Positions 8,015 to 16,814 of a DNA stretch of 64,000 bases are shown here, in pieces. Each line of letters starts with the position of its first letter. Positions within the stretch are counted from its first letter, which is position 1. The notes beneath the pieces were generated by a model. The model was given only the letters and a program-made list of their open reading frames with translations. It had not been told where the DNA came from and searched no databases. The DNA is from Clostridioides sp. ES-S-0054-01 (GTDB taxonomy: Bacteria; Bacillota; Clostridia; Peptostreptococcales; Peptostreptococcaceae), in assembly GCA_021561035.1 (NCBI GenBank), contig CP067346.1, positions 341,001 to 405,000 on the forward strand. The letters are read 5' to 3'. A program made the translations under genes and the position numbers.

Positions 8015-8413
8015 TCAAATATTTGTATAATCAACATCTAGTAATTTACCTTTTTGGTGAAAATGATTAATAAGTTTTTTAGGATAATTCATTATTAATT
8101 CATCTGGAAAATTAATTTCTTTTAAGATATTCTCAGAATACTCATAATTACCTATATCAAAACAAATGTGAGCATCTGAAGTTAGTATGATTTTAGTACC
8201 ATATTTTTTGCAAAGTGTGGCAATATACTTGCAATTATCCGAGCTACCATTTCTTGAGACACCTTTGATAGAACAATTATTTATTTCTATTAAGATATTC
8301 TTTTCCATGGCTAATTTAATGATTAATTCATAGTCGATTGGGTAGTTTGGGTTTCCAAGGTGGCCTAATATTTTAATATTATCATGCTTATTTATTGCAT
8401 TTAAATTCCTCCT
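8015..8413 (-). pseudogene. PHP-family phosphoesterase, C-terminal remnant
   Basis: The frame reads NLNAINKHDNIKILGHLGNP, then NYPIDYELIIKLAMEKNILIE, NNCSIKGVSRNGSSDN and IILTSDAHICFDIGNY, ending KGKLLDVDYTNI. These are the second half of a YcdX-like PHP metal-dependent phosphatase (GHLGNP and SDAH carry metal ligands). The first half (about 110 aa with the HTHT motif) is missing and a TAG closes the frame upstream at about 8414. An AGGAGG plus out-of-frame ATG (ATG CAA TAA) stands just before the remnant. An internal ATG at 8308 opens a 97-aa frame but would lack half of the metal site. The stretch 7746-8014 holds nothing else recognisable. Confidence 0.75.
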
Positions 8414-8561
8414 CTATAAAAGATGATGGTAACGTAATTTATATTATAAAACGAACAGGAAACAAAATCAATAGTTACACAATTAGACAAAAATATTAAA
8501 ATATTATAGAATTAAGCTTAATAATATTTAACAGTATTACTGCTTATACGGGAGGTTAACT

Positions 8562-11129
8562 ATGATACAAAAGAAGCTATCAAGGAAAGAAAAAGTTTTA
8601 ATTTGCTTGAAAAGGTTAACAGAAGAACACTTGAACCTTAATAATGGCATTAGATTTGGATTTGATGCAGAATATATTGCTACTGAAGTAGGTATAAATA
8701 GAAGTAATGCTAGTAAGGAATTAAATCAATTAATAAAGGAAAGTACTATTATAAAGATAAAGGGAAAACCTGTTCAGTACTTATATAAAGAAAGTATTGA
8801 GAGTATTTTAGGAAAGAAACTAAATAAAGGGATATTTGATAATATTAACTCTATAAACGAATATAGTGAAAATGATTCTATCAAAGATGAGTATATTGTA
8901 GAGGGTATAAAAAAAGAGAACAATATTTTTAATTTAATAGGCTGTGACGGAAGCTTAAAGTCCCAGATAGAGCAAGCTAAAGCAGCAGTAATATATCCAC
9001 CTAAGGGGTTGAGTACATTAATAATAGGACCTACAGGAGTTGGTAAATCTATATTTGCAGAATATATGTATAAGTATAGTTTAACTATAAAAGAAGATAG
9101 TGATAATACACCATTTATCATATTTAACTGTGCTGATTATTCTGATAATCAGCACTTATTATTAGCACAGCTTTTTGGATATGTAAAAGGAGCATTTACT
9201 GGAGCTGATAAAGATAAGTATGGTCTTGTACATGAGGCTAATAATGGAATATTATTTTTAGATGAAGTTCATAGGTTATCTGCAGAGGGGCAAGAAATGC
9301 TATTTCTGCTTATGGATAAAGGTATATATAGAAGGTTAGGAGAGGCTAATAAGGTACATGAGTGTAGGGTTATGATAATTGCAGCTACTACAGAAGACCC
9401 AGAGACAGCAATGTTGGATACGTTTTTAAGAAGAATACCTGTAACTATAAAGATTCCATCTTTAGAGGAAAGAGGTTTTCAAGAGAGAATGAAGCTTATA
9501 TGTTATTTTTTTAAAGAAGAAAGTATTAGGATTGGTGTTAAGTTAAAGGTTTCAAAAGAAGTTATTAAGGCATTTATTTTATATAAGTGTAAGGGAAATA
9601 TAGGACAATTAAAAAGTGACATACAATTAATTTGTGCAAGAGCTTTTTTAGATTATATGACCTATAAAAGGGAATGTGTATATGTAAGACTCTCTCTTCT
9701 ACCAAACAATATTAGAGAATCATTATATGGAAATAATAGAAAAGAGGAGTTTGTACAAAACTTCAGTTTTATTGGGAAAGATGATATTACTTTTTTACCA
9801 GAAAAAAAGAATTTTGAAAGTGAAAATTTATTAATAGAAAATAAAAAATATGATTTAGATTTCTATGGAATGATAAAAGAAACTTGGAATAAACTTCAAC
9901 AAGAAGGTATTAAAGAGTCACAAATTAGAAGCGTTATAGATGAAGATATACAGAAGTATTCCTATAATTTAATGAATACTTTTATATATAATAGTAGTAA
10001 TCAAACAGCCTATAACAATATTGTTAATGATTCAATTGCAACTACTGTGAAGTATATTTTACAAAAGCATGATAAATGGAGCAAAAGAGAAGGATTAGAT
10101 AAATTAATAAAAGCTATAGCCTTACATATTCAGAATTTAATTGAAAGAATAAAGATTGGAAACATAGTAAAGCACCCTAATAAAGATGAAATTATGAAGG
10201 AAAGAGCATATGAATATAACATAGCAAAGGAAATATTATCTAACGTGTCGTTAATGTATGGAGTTGAGTTTCCAGAAGATGAAGCAATTTTTTTAGCAAC
10301 GTTTCTTTATTTATCTTATGTGGGATTAAATGAGGAGAGTATAGCAATATTAGTTATAATGCATGGAGAATCTACGGCATCTAGCATGGTGAATGTAGCT
10401 AATACTTTACTGGATTGTAACCATGCAGTGGCAATCAATATGGGATTAGAAGATAGAGTTCAGGATATTTTAGTCCAAGCTGTAGAAATAGCCAATAAAA
10501 TTGACAAAGGAAAGGGAATTTTAATTCTAACTGATATGGGGTCTATTTTAACATTTGCTAAAGTTATTCATGATGCTACTGGAAAAGAAGTAAAAGCAAT
10601 AGATATGGTAAGTACACCTATTGTAATAGAAGCAACTAGAAAGGCTCTAACTCCGGAAATGACATTAGAGAAATTATATTTTAATATTATAGAATCTATA
10701 AAGAAACATTATGGAGATATGGAAATTACATATGCTGAAAAAGATAATGGTGGTAGATATTTTGATAGATTACTAATTGATAATATTAGTAAAACTTTGA
10801 CTTTTTTAAATGGGGAAAAGGCTTATTTTATATTAAAAGAAGTAATTAATAGAATTAGCGAACATTATTCTTTAGTAATCCAAGATGAGCTTTTAGTAAA
10901 GTTTATATTTCATTGTTCATGTATGATTGAAAGAGTAATAATAAAAGAGTCTTTAGTTTATAAATTATATGAAGAAAGAATTGGTAGAAGTAAAGAATTA
11001 TATTTAGTTATAAAAGAAAGTTTTAAGCTTGTAGAAGAGATATTCGATATAATTATTTCAGATATGGAATATGCAAATATATTAGATATATTTGAATCAC
11101 AGTATGATACAGATAAATTCAAAAGTTGA
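8562..11129 (+). CDS. levR: LevR-type sigma-54 activator with PTS regulation domains
   Basis: 855-aa enhancer-binding protein that activates sigma-54 promoters of mannose-family PTS operons. Domains: N-terminal winged helix (about 1-75); AAA+ domain (about 125-365) with Walker A GPTGVGKS (156-163), the sigma-54 contact loop GAFTGA (210-215) and Walker B ILFLDEVH (230-237); PRD1 (about 480-590, candidate phospho-His521); EIIA-Man-like domain (about 593-715, His601 in VIMHGES); PRD2 (about 745-850, His784). HPr and EII phosphorylation of these histidines is known to tune LevR activity. The gene is upstream of, and in the same direction as, the operon it should activate; its own terminator lies at 11141. 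Start ATG 8562 behind GGGAGG. Confidence 0.93.
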   Translation: MIQKKLSRKEKVLICLKRLTEEHLNLNNGIRFGFDAEYIATEVGINRSNASKELNQLIKESTIIKIKGKPVQYLYKESIESILGKKLNKGIFDNINSINEYSENDSIKDEYIVEGIKKENNIFNLIGCDGSLKSQIEQAKAAVIYPPKGLSTLIIGPTGVGKSIFAEYMYKYSLTIKEDSDNTPFIIFNCADYSDNQHLLLAQLFGYVKGAFTGADKDKYGLVHEANNGILFLDEVHRLSAEGQEMLFLLMDKGIYRRLGEANKVHECRVMIIAATTEDPETAMLDTFLRRIPVTIKIPSLEERGFQERMKLICYFFKEESIRIGVKLKVSKEVIKAFILYKCKGNIGQLKSDIQLICARAFLDYMTYKRECVYVRLSLLPNNIRESLYGNNRKEEFVQNFSFIGKDDITFLPEKKNFESENLLIENKKYDLDFYGMIKETWNKLQQEGIKESQIRSVIDEDIQKYSYNLMNTFIYNSSNQTAYNNIVNDSIATTVKYILQKHDKWSKREGLDKLIKAIALHIQNLIERIKIGNIVKHPNKDEIMKERAYEYNIAKEILSNVSLMYGVEFPEDEAIFLATFLYLSYVGLNEESIAILVIMHGESTASSMVNVANTLLDCNHAVAINMGLEDRVQDILVQAVEIANKIDKGKGILILTDMGSILTFAKVIHDATGKEVKAIDMVSTPIVIEATRKALTPEMTLEKLYFNIIESIKKHYGDMEITYAEKDNGGRYFDRLLIDNISKTLTFLNGEKAYFILKEVINRISEHYSLVIQDELLVKFIFHCSCMIERVIIKESLVYKLYEERIGRSKELYLVIKESFKLVEEIFDIIISDMEYANILDIFESQYDTDKFKS

Positions 11130-11299
11130 TACAAAATTTAAGGATAGCCAAAAGGCTACCTTTTTTTACTTCTTTTTGATACAGATTTGATACAGGTTTG
11201 AAAAAAGTTTTGATACATATTGAAAGAGTAAGTTTTTTTTATAAATTAAGTGAAAAGGTTTAATTAAATCCCGTATAATAGCCATTTGTTATTGATACA
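11126..11299 (+). promoter_or_regulatory. Five copies of TTGATACA upstream of the sigma-54 promoter (candidate LevR enhancer)
   Basis: Identical octamers TTGATACA start at 11126, 11176, 11187, 11210 and 11292. The three central copies are 11 and 23 bp apart, one and two helical turns, and lie about 90-130 bp upstream of the -24/-12 element, the normal position for an activator's upstream sequence. Binding by the LevR-type protein is inferred. Confidence 0.7.
11141..11168 (+). terminator. Terminator after levR
   Basis: GGATAGCC-AAAA-GGCTACC stem with one bulge, then seven or more T. Confidence 0.85.
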
Positions 11300-11305
11300 C
11301 ATAAG

Positions 11306-11322
11306 TTGGCACGGTAGTTGCT
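11306..11322 (+). promoter_or_regulatory. Sigma-54 (-24/-12) promoter of the PTS operon
   Basis: TTGGCACGGTAGTTGCT: GG at 11308-11309 and GC at 11320-11321 are 10 bp apart, matching the TGGCAC-N5-TTGC consensus perfectly. Confidence 0.93.
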
Positions 11323-11358
11323 TATATAAAAAGTGACAAGAAAAGTGAGGTGAGATTG

Positions 11359-11763
11359 GTGATAGGTATAATAGTTATGACTCATGGGAGTTTTAGTGAA
11401 GAAATTATAAAAAGCTGTGAACTTATTGCAGGACCAGCAGAAAGAACAGCAGCACTTAAACTAAATAGGAATGATAATATTGAAGACTTAAATAGAAATT
11501 TTGTAGAAAAGTTAAATGAATTAGATGAAGGTGACGGAGTTTTAGTATTAGCTGACCTATTAGGAGGTTCACCAAGTAATGTTGCAAGTTTAAACCTTAA
11601 AAAAGGTGGAAAGTTTCATGCACTTACTGGAGTAAATCTTACAATGCTACTTGAAGCTTTAATTAATAGAGAGGGAAAAAGTTTAGAAGAGTTAGCAGAG
11701 GCATGTATTGAAGCGGGGAAAACTGGTATAAATCATATTAATAAAGTTCTTAGCTCAATGTAA
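11359..11763 (+). CDS. PTS mannose/fructose/sorbose-family EIIA (first copy)
   Basis: Cytoplasmic phosphocarrier of the mannose-type PTS, about 134 aa. MIGIIVMTHGSFSEEIIKSC carries the phosphorylated histidine (His9) accepting phosphate from HPr; VLVLADLLGGSPSNVAS is the typical core. I start it at GTG 11359 because GAGGTGA ends about 6-8 nt upstream; in-frame GTG 11350 and TTG 11356 are alternatives. First gene of the sigma-54 operon, whose promoter lies 37 bp upstream. Confidence 0.92.
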   Translation: MIGIIVMTHGSFSEEIIKSCELIAGPAERTAALKLNRNDNIEDLNRNFVEKLNELDEGDGVLVLADLLGGSPSNVASLNLKKGGKFHALTGVNLTMLLEALINREGKSLEELAEACIEAGKTGINHINKVLSSM

Positions 11764-11786
11764 TAGAAAAAGGAGTTCGATTAAAA

Positions 11787-12284
11787 ATGTCTTTAGTAAA
11801 ATATTGCAGATGTGATGATAGATTAATACATGGTCAAGTGATATATAAATGGGTTAAGTATCTAGGTGTTAAAAAAATAGTAGTAGTAGATGATGAAACA
11901 ACCAATGATGTTATTGCTAAAGGTTTGGTAAAAATGGCAGCACCAAAGAATATTGATTTATCAATATTAACTGTAAGTGAATCAAGGAGGTATTTTTATA
12001 ATAACCAAGCTGATGATAACGTTTTTGTATTAATTAAAAACTTAGATACTGCAAATAGAATGAGAGAAGAAGGAATTGATATTAAAAAACTTATTATTGG
12101 AAGAATACCTACAGGAATAGGAAAAAAGAAAATATCTCAAAATGTATACATTAATAAAAAAGAGTTTCTTTTAATAGATAAATTTATTAAAAAAAATATA
12201 AATGTATCAATTCAAATGGTACCTGATGAGGAAGAAGTAGAATTAAATCATAGTATTAATCGCTATAAAGGAGAGTTTGTTTAA
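11787..12284 (+). CDS. PTS mannose/fructose/sorbose-family EIIB (first copy)
   Basis: 165-aa phosphocarrier that takes phosphate from EIIA and passes it to the incoming substrate. CRCDDRLIHGQVIYKWVKYL contains the active His15, and the family core follows (IVVVDDETTNDVIAKGLVKMAAPKN). Its closest relative in the window is the second EIIB at 12706, from which it differs clearly (DDRLIHG instead of DHRLIHG). Second gene of the operon; ribosome site AAGGAG. Confidence 0.93.
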   Translation: MSLVKYCRCDDRLIHGQVIYKWVKYLGVKKIVVVDDETTNDVIAKGLVKMAAPKNIDLSILTVSESRRYFYNNQADDNVFVLIKNLDTANRMREEGIDIKKLIIGRIPTGIGKKKISQNVYINKKEFLLIDKFIKKNINVSIQMVPDEEEVELNHSINRYKGEFV

Positions 12285-12286
12285 CA

Positions 12287-12688
12287 ATGAATAAATATAA
12301 GGCAATCATACTTTGCCATGGAACTTGGGGAAAGGTATTAATAGAAGAAGCAAATAAAAATTTTGGATTATCAAATCAATACGAAGTTTTATCACTAAGC
12401 TCTGAAAAAGATGTTTCTGTATTCATGAAAGAGGTTGAAGAAGTAGTAGATAAAGAGGATGTGAAAATTATAATAGCAGATTTGTATGGGGGATCTACAT
12501 CAAGTATTGCAATATCTGTTGCTATAAGAAGAGGGATAGATGCAATAAATGGACTTAGCTTACAGACAATTTTAATCGTAGATGAAGAATTAAGCAAAGA
12601 AGATAAAGTACATACATTACCAGAAAGAATCGTCAAAAAAAATAATAACCTTTGTGTGGATTTAATTAAGGAATTTAAAAAAATATAA
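12287..12688 (+). CDS. PTS mannose-family EIIA (second copy)
   Basis: 133 aa, same fold as the first EIIA: YKAIILCHGTWGKVLIEEA has the active-site His11, and VKIIIADLYGGSTSSIAISVA matches the DLxGGSP core. Divergent from the first copy, so it is not a recent duplication. It starts 2 bp after the preceding stop, implying translational coupling. Two EIIA and two EIIB in one operon suggest either two substrate specificities sharing one IIC/IID channel or one regulatory pair acting on LevR. Confidence 0.87.
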   Translation: MNKYKAIILCHGTWGKVLIEEANKNFGLSNQYEVLSLSSEKDVSVFMKEVEEVVDKEDVKIIIADLYGGSTSSIAISVAIRRGIDAINGLSLQTILIVDEELSKEDKVHTLPERIVKKNNNLCVDLIKEFKKI

Positions 12689-12705
12689 ATTATGAGGTGG
12701 ATATA

Positions 12706-13194
12706 ATGGCAAAAATAACATTAGTAAGAGTAGATCACAGATTAATTCATGGACAAGTTATAACAAAATGGGTGAAAATCGCTCAAGCTCAAAAAATAAT
12801 AATAGTTGATGACTTCTTAGGTCAAGATGAATTTATGGCTGACATATATAAAATGGCAGCGCCATCAGGAGTAGAAGTAGATATTTTAACAGCAGAAGAT
12901 GCAGGACAAGCATTCCAAAACAATACTTTAGGAGATAAAAATATATTTATTCTATTTAAGAACGTTGATATGGCAAATAAGGCGTATAAGGCTGGACTTA
13001 AATATGAAAAGATTCAATTAGGAGGTATCCCAAATGAAGCAGGAAAGAAGATGGTATTTACAGCTGTTTCATTAGGAAATGAAGATGTAGAACAACTAAA
13101 TGAACTTAATGAAGATGGGGTTGAAATAGTTTTACAAGTTATACCAGAGGAATCATCTATGACATATGAAAATGCGTTAAAGAAATTTAAATAA
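12706..13194 (+). CDS. PTS mannose/fructose/sorbose-family EIIB (second copy)
   Basis: 162-aa EIIB with LVRVDHRLIHGQVITKWVK (active His15) and the IIVVDD-type strand (IIIVDDFLGQDEFMADIYKM). GAGGTGGAT in front selects ATG 12706; the GTG at 12697 lies inside that ribosome site. This copy matches the family consensus more closely than the first and precedes the channel genes, so it is the likely substrate-phosphorylating partner of IIC/IID. Confidence 0.93.
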   Translation: MAKITLVRVDHRLIHGQVITKWVKIAQAQKIIIVDDFLGQDEFMADIYKMAAPSGVEVDILTAEDAGQAFQNNTLGDKNIFILFKNVDMANKAYKAGLKYEKIQLGGIPNEAGKKMVFTAVSLGNEDVEQLNELNEDGVEIVLQVIPEESSMTYENALKKFK

Positions 13195-13220
13195 AAATTA
13201 TAAATTAGGAGGAATTATAA

Positions 13221-13976
13221 ATGGAATCTGTTTTGATGTTGGCAATTATAACAGGATTATGGTATTGGTTTGCAGCAGGTCTTGCAGGGTATACCCTTTT
13301 TTCAACACTAAAGTCCCCTTTATTTATAGGTTTTAGTCTTGGATTACTTTGGGGTGATGTAACAACTGGTATGATTGTTGGTGCAAGTATAGAAATGGTT
13401 TATCTAGGAATGGTAGCAGCAGGAGGAAATATTCCATCAGATAAATGTTTAGCTGCTCTTATTGCAATACCAGTAGCACTTCAAACTGGTGTTAATGCAG
13501 AAGTTGCAGTATCTATTGCGGTACCTTTAGGTGTTATAGGAGTATTAGTTAATAACTTAAGAAGAACTGGTAATGCTGTATTAGTTCATAAGGCAGATAA
13601 GTATGCCGAAGAAGGTAACACAAAAGGTATATGGAGATGTGCAACACTTTACTCTTTAATATTTGGGTTTGTTTTAAGATTTCCAATAGTTTTTGTATGT
13701 AACTTTTTTGGAGCAGATTTAGTTAAATCATTATTAGATGTTATACCACAATGGTTGATGAATGGATTAACAGTAATGGGTGGTATATTACCTGCATTAG
13801 GTTTTGCAACAACAATATTTACTATAGGTAAAAATAAATTCTTACCAATGTTTATTATAGGATTTTTTATGGTTCAATATTTTGAAATTTCAATTACTGC
13901 TGCTGCAATATTTGGTGTTTGTATAGCTCTTTTAGTTACATTTATGAAAGAAGATAAAAGGGTGGGTGAAGTATGA
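13221..13976 (+). CDS. PTS mannose-family EIIC channel subunit
   Basis: 251-aa membrane protein with about 7-8 hydrophobic segments; characteristic stretch MIVGASIEMVYLGMVAAGGNIPSD (the E-M-x-x-L/M-G motif) and VNNLRRTGNAVLVHKADKYAEEGN. With EIID it forms the sugar channel in the inner membrane. Strong AGGAGG site at 13208. The stop overlaps the start of EIID, so the two are coupled. Confidence 0.94.
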   Translation: MESVLMLAIITGLWYWFAAGLAGYTLFSTLKSPLFIGFSLGLLWGDVTTGMIVGASIEMVYLGMVAAGGNIPSDKCLAALIAIPVALQTGVNAEVAVSIAVPLGVIGVLVNNLRRTGNAVLVHKADKYAEEGNTKGIWRCATLYSLIFGFVLRFPIVFVCNFFGADLVKSLLDVIPQWLMNGLTVMGGILPALGFATTIFTIGKNKFLPMFIIGFFMVQYFEISITAAAIFGVCIALLVTFMKEDKRVGEV

Positions 13977-14839
13977 TGCAAGAAATAAAAAATAAAGAAG
14001 TTAAAAATGAACAAGGTACAACTGAAGTTAATAAGACAAAAGTACTTACGAAAAAAGATGTAACAAAAACATATCTAAGATGGTGGTGGACAGCAGAATT
14101 ATCTAACTCTTTTGAAAGAATGCAAGCATTAGCAGTTTGTGCAAGTTTCACTCCGGCTTTAGAAAAGTTATATAAGAAAAAAGAAGATTTAGTAGATGCG
14201 TTAAAGAGACACTTACAATTTTTCAATACTCAAGCTATATGGGGAGGTTTAATTCACGGTACAGTTTTAGCTATGGAAGAAGAGAAGGCTACTGAAGGAA
14301 AAATCCCAGGAGAAGTTATTTCAGGTGTTAAGAATGGGCTTATGGGACCTTTGGCTGGAATTGGAGATACTTTAGATTTTGGTACATTTCAAACAATATT
14401 CTTAGCTTTAGGTGCTTCATTTGGAGCAGAAGGAAGTGTTATAGGTGCATTTTTCCCAATAATGTTTAGTATATTACTATTTTGCGAAGGTTATTACTTA
14501 TTTCATTTAGGATATTCTTTGGGTAGAGATTCAATTAAGAAAATTTTATCAGGTGGTATTGTCAATAAGATAATTGATGGTGCTTCGATTCTAGGAATGT
14601 TTATGATGGGAGCATTATCTGCAACTACAGTTAAGCTTTCAACTCCATTATCATTTGATATTGGTGGTAAAGCAATTGTTGTTCAAGATACATTAAACAT
14701 GATTGCTCCAGGTTTATTACCACTAGGTGTTGTATTCTTTGTATATTGGGGAATGAAATACAAGAAGTGGACAATAACTAAGTTATTAGTAATTTTAGTT
14801 GTAGTAGCATTGGTAGGGTCATTTATTGGAATATTCTAA
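13973..14839 (+). CDS. PTS mannose-family EIID subunit
   Basis: 288 aa. A soluble N-terminal part (LTKKDVTKTYLRWWWTAELS, FERMQALAVCASFTPALEKLY, HLQFFNTQ) is followed by the typical GVKNGLMGPLAGIGDTLDFG loop and several membrane helices. EIID pairs with EIIC for transport. Start at ATG 13973 or the adjacent ATG 13976; both overlap the EIIC stop. N-terminal Lys/Glu-rich extension of about 30 residues before the family core is a little longer than usual. Confidence 0.94.
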   Translation: MMQEIKNKEVKNEQGTTEVNKTKVLTKKDVTKTYLRWWWTAELSNSFERMQALAVCASFTPALEKLYKKKEDLVDALKRHLQFFNTQAIWGGLIHGTVLAMEEEKATEGKIPGEVISGVKNGLMGPLAGIGDTLDFGTFQTIFLALGASFGAEGSVIGAFFPIMFSILLFCEGYYLFHLGYSLGRDSIKKILSGGIVNKIIDGASILGMFMMGALSATTVKLSTPLSFDIGGKAIVVQDTLNMIAPGLLPLGVVFFVYWGMKYKKWTITKLLVILVVVALVGSFIGIF

Positions 14840-14885
14840 TTTACAATGATTAAAATATAGAATTTAATTTTAGGAGGAGAAAGAA

Positions 14886-15365
14886 ATGTCAGAAAAAATG
14901 TATACAGAAAAGGAATATTTAGAAGGAGTTAGAGGAGCAACAGGAGAAAGAGCAGTATGGTTCTATCTTCTTATGAAAGAAGCTGAAAAATTAGGAGTTA
15001 ATCCAGATGATATATGTAAAGAAGCAATATATGAATTTGGTAAAATGAGAGGTCAAAAATATAGCGTAGCAGATACTCCAGGAAAAATGGCAGAAATGTT
15101 ATATAACAGTAAAGGACAAAAAGTGTTTGAAATGGAATTAGTAGAAAATACAGATGAGAATGGAGTTTTAAAATTCCATCACTGTCCATTAGATGCTGCT
15201 TGGAAAGAATATGGATTAACTAAAGAAGAAAGAAAAGAAATTTGTAGATTAGCTTGCTACGGTGACTATGGAAGAGTTGATTGTGCACAAGGTGTTAGAT
15301 TAGAGTTTGCTCAAAAATGTGCTCATGATGATGAAGTTTGTGAGTTAGTATTCACAAGAAAATAG
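14886..15365 (+). CDS. L-2-amino-thiazoline-4-carboxylate (ATC) hydrolase-family protein
   Basis: 159-aa protein of the ATC_hydrolase family, named after the Pseudomonas enzyme that opens 2-amino-thiazoline-4-carboxylate to S-carbamoyl-cysteine, though most members have unknown substrates. Conserved residues visible: FHHCPLDAAWKEYGLT, CRLACYGDYGRVDCAQG and FAQKCAHDDEVCELVF, where several Cys/His could bind a metal. It follows EIID by 46 bp in the sigma-54 operon. The association with a PTS and a dipeptidase argues for a hydrolase that processes the imported, phosphorylated compound; this is inference. Confidence 0.82.
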   Translation: MSEKMYTEKEYLEGVRGATGERAVWFYLLMKEAEKLGVNPDDICKEAIYEFGKMRGQKYSVADTPGKMAEMLYNSKGQKVFEMELVENTDENGVLKFHHCPLDAAWKEYGLTKEERKEICRLACYGDYGRVDCAQGVRLEFAQKCAHDDEVCELVFTRK

Positions 15366-15377
15366 TTTTTAATGCTA

Positions 15378-15404
15378 AAAGCCTGTTCTTTAAGAACAGG
15401 CTTT
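15378..15404 (+). terminator. Perfect palindromic hairpin between ATC hydrolase and dipeptidase genes
   Basis: AAAGCCTGTTCTT-T-AAGAACAGGCTTT. It is followed by A rather than T residues, so it is more likely an mRNA-stabilising or processing hairpin, or a weak attenuator, than a strong terminator. Confidence 0.6.
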
Positions 15405-15429
15405 AAAAAAACAGAAAGTAGGTTGATTT

Positions 15430-16737
15430 ATGGATATAAGTAGAAGTGTAGATAATAGTTTAAATAGAACCGTAGAATTCCTAAAAGAATTAATAAAAAT
15501 TGACTCACAACAAGGTGAACCTATTTCACAATCTCCTTTTGGTATAGGACCTAAAAAATCTTTAGAGAAAACTTTAGATTACTGCGCTAGTTTGGGTTTT
15601 AGCGTTAAAAATATTGATAATTATATTGGATATGCAGAAATTGGAGAAGGAGAAGAATTGATAGGGATTCCAATGCATTTAGATGTAGTTCCACCAGGAG
15701 ATGGGTGGAGTGTAGAGCCATTTTCGGGAACAGTAATCGACAATATTATTTATGGAAGAGGTGCCATAGATAATAAGGGGGCTGTGTCTATGCTTATACA
15801 TGTATTGAAAAACATAGAGGATATGTATCCTACAATTAATAAAAGAATAAGATTAATTTTTGGTACAAATGAGGAAACAGGTATGGAATGTATCAAATAT
15901 TACTTAGATAAAGGTGAAGAAATTCCAAGTATGGGCTTTACTCCAGATGCTATGTATCCAGTGGTTAATGGAGAAAAAGGAAGGGTTCATATAAGGATAG
16001 AAAAAGAGATTAAAATTGATAAAAGTAAGCCTTACATAATAGTAAGTGGAGGAACTAAAGAAAATGTTGTTCCATCTCATTGTACTGCAAAAATTATTAA
16101 TGGAATTATTTCAGAGTTAACTACTAAAGGAGTAGCTACGCATGCAAGTAATCCTGAAAAGGGAGAAAATGCTATATCTAAAATGATAATAAAGATAGTT
16201 GAAGATAATATGGATTTTCAGTATAGAGAAGATATAGAATTAGTTTCAAAATACCTTTGTAGTGACTATTATGGAGATGCATTGGGGATTAATCAATATG
16301 ATGAGGTATTCAAAAACACTACCTTAAATTTAGGAATATTAAAGGTAAATGAGGAAAGAATCGTATGTGAGTTAGATATAAGGTATGGTAAAAATATAGT
16401 TTTAAATAATATAATAGATAGATTCAAAAAGTTTTTTTGTAATGGTTGGAAAATAGAAGTTATTGCTCATAAAGACTTACATTATGTGGATGAGAGTAAT
16501 TTAGTACTTAAAAAATTATTGAGAGCCTATGAAGAAGTAACAGATGAAAATGGATATACAATTGCTATGGGTGGTGGCACATATGCAAGTTGGTTTAAAG
16601 ATATGGTGGCGTTTGGACCTAAGTTCTTAGCGTATAAAACTGGTGGTCATGGAGTAGATGAAAGAGTACCAATAAATCATATACGAAAGAATATGGAGAT
16701 ATATACCTTGGCTTTAATAAAACTATTAGAATTGTAA
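15430..16737 (+). CDS. M20-family dipeptidase (PepV/Sapep-like)
   Basis: 435-aa zinc/manganese peptidase of the PepV-type M20 group, which removes N-terminal residues from dipeptides. Metal-site residues: H83 and D85 in PMHLDVVPPGDGW, D114 in YGRGAIDNKGAV, and E148/E149 in FGTNEETG; the C-terminal GGGTYASWFKDMVAFGP is also typical. It follows the PTS genes and ATC-hydrolase-like gene in the same direction with only a hairpin between, so it is probably the last gene of the operon. The peptidase suggests the imported compound contains an amino-acid or peptide bond. Confidence 0.9.
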   Translation: MDISRSVDNSLNRTVEFLKELIKIDSQQGEPISQSPFGIGPKKSLEKTLDYCASLGFSVKNIDNYIGYAEIGEGEELIGIPMHLDVVPPGDGWSVEPFSGTVIDNIIYGRGAIDNKGAVSMLIHVLKNIEDMYPTINKRIRLIFGTNEETGMECIKYYLDKGEEIPSMGFTPDAMYPVVNGEKGRVHIRIEKEIKIDKSKPYIIVSGGTKENVVPSHCTAKIINGIISELTTKGVATHASNPEKGENAISKMIIKIVEDNMDFQYREDIELVSKYLCSDYYGDALGINQYDEVFKNTTLNLGILKVNEERIVCELDIRYGKNIVLNNIIDRFKKFFCNGWKIEVIAHKDLHYVDESNLVLKKLLRAYEEVTDENGYTIAMGGGTYASWFKDMVAFGPKFLAYKTGGHGVDERVPINHIRKNMEIYTLALIKLLEL

Positions 16738-16814
16738 AAGGAGAAGAGACTTTATGTGCAAATATATAGATATCTTAAAAAGAGAGAAAAAATGAGTTCA
16801 ACTTTATTTAAATG

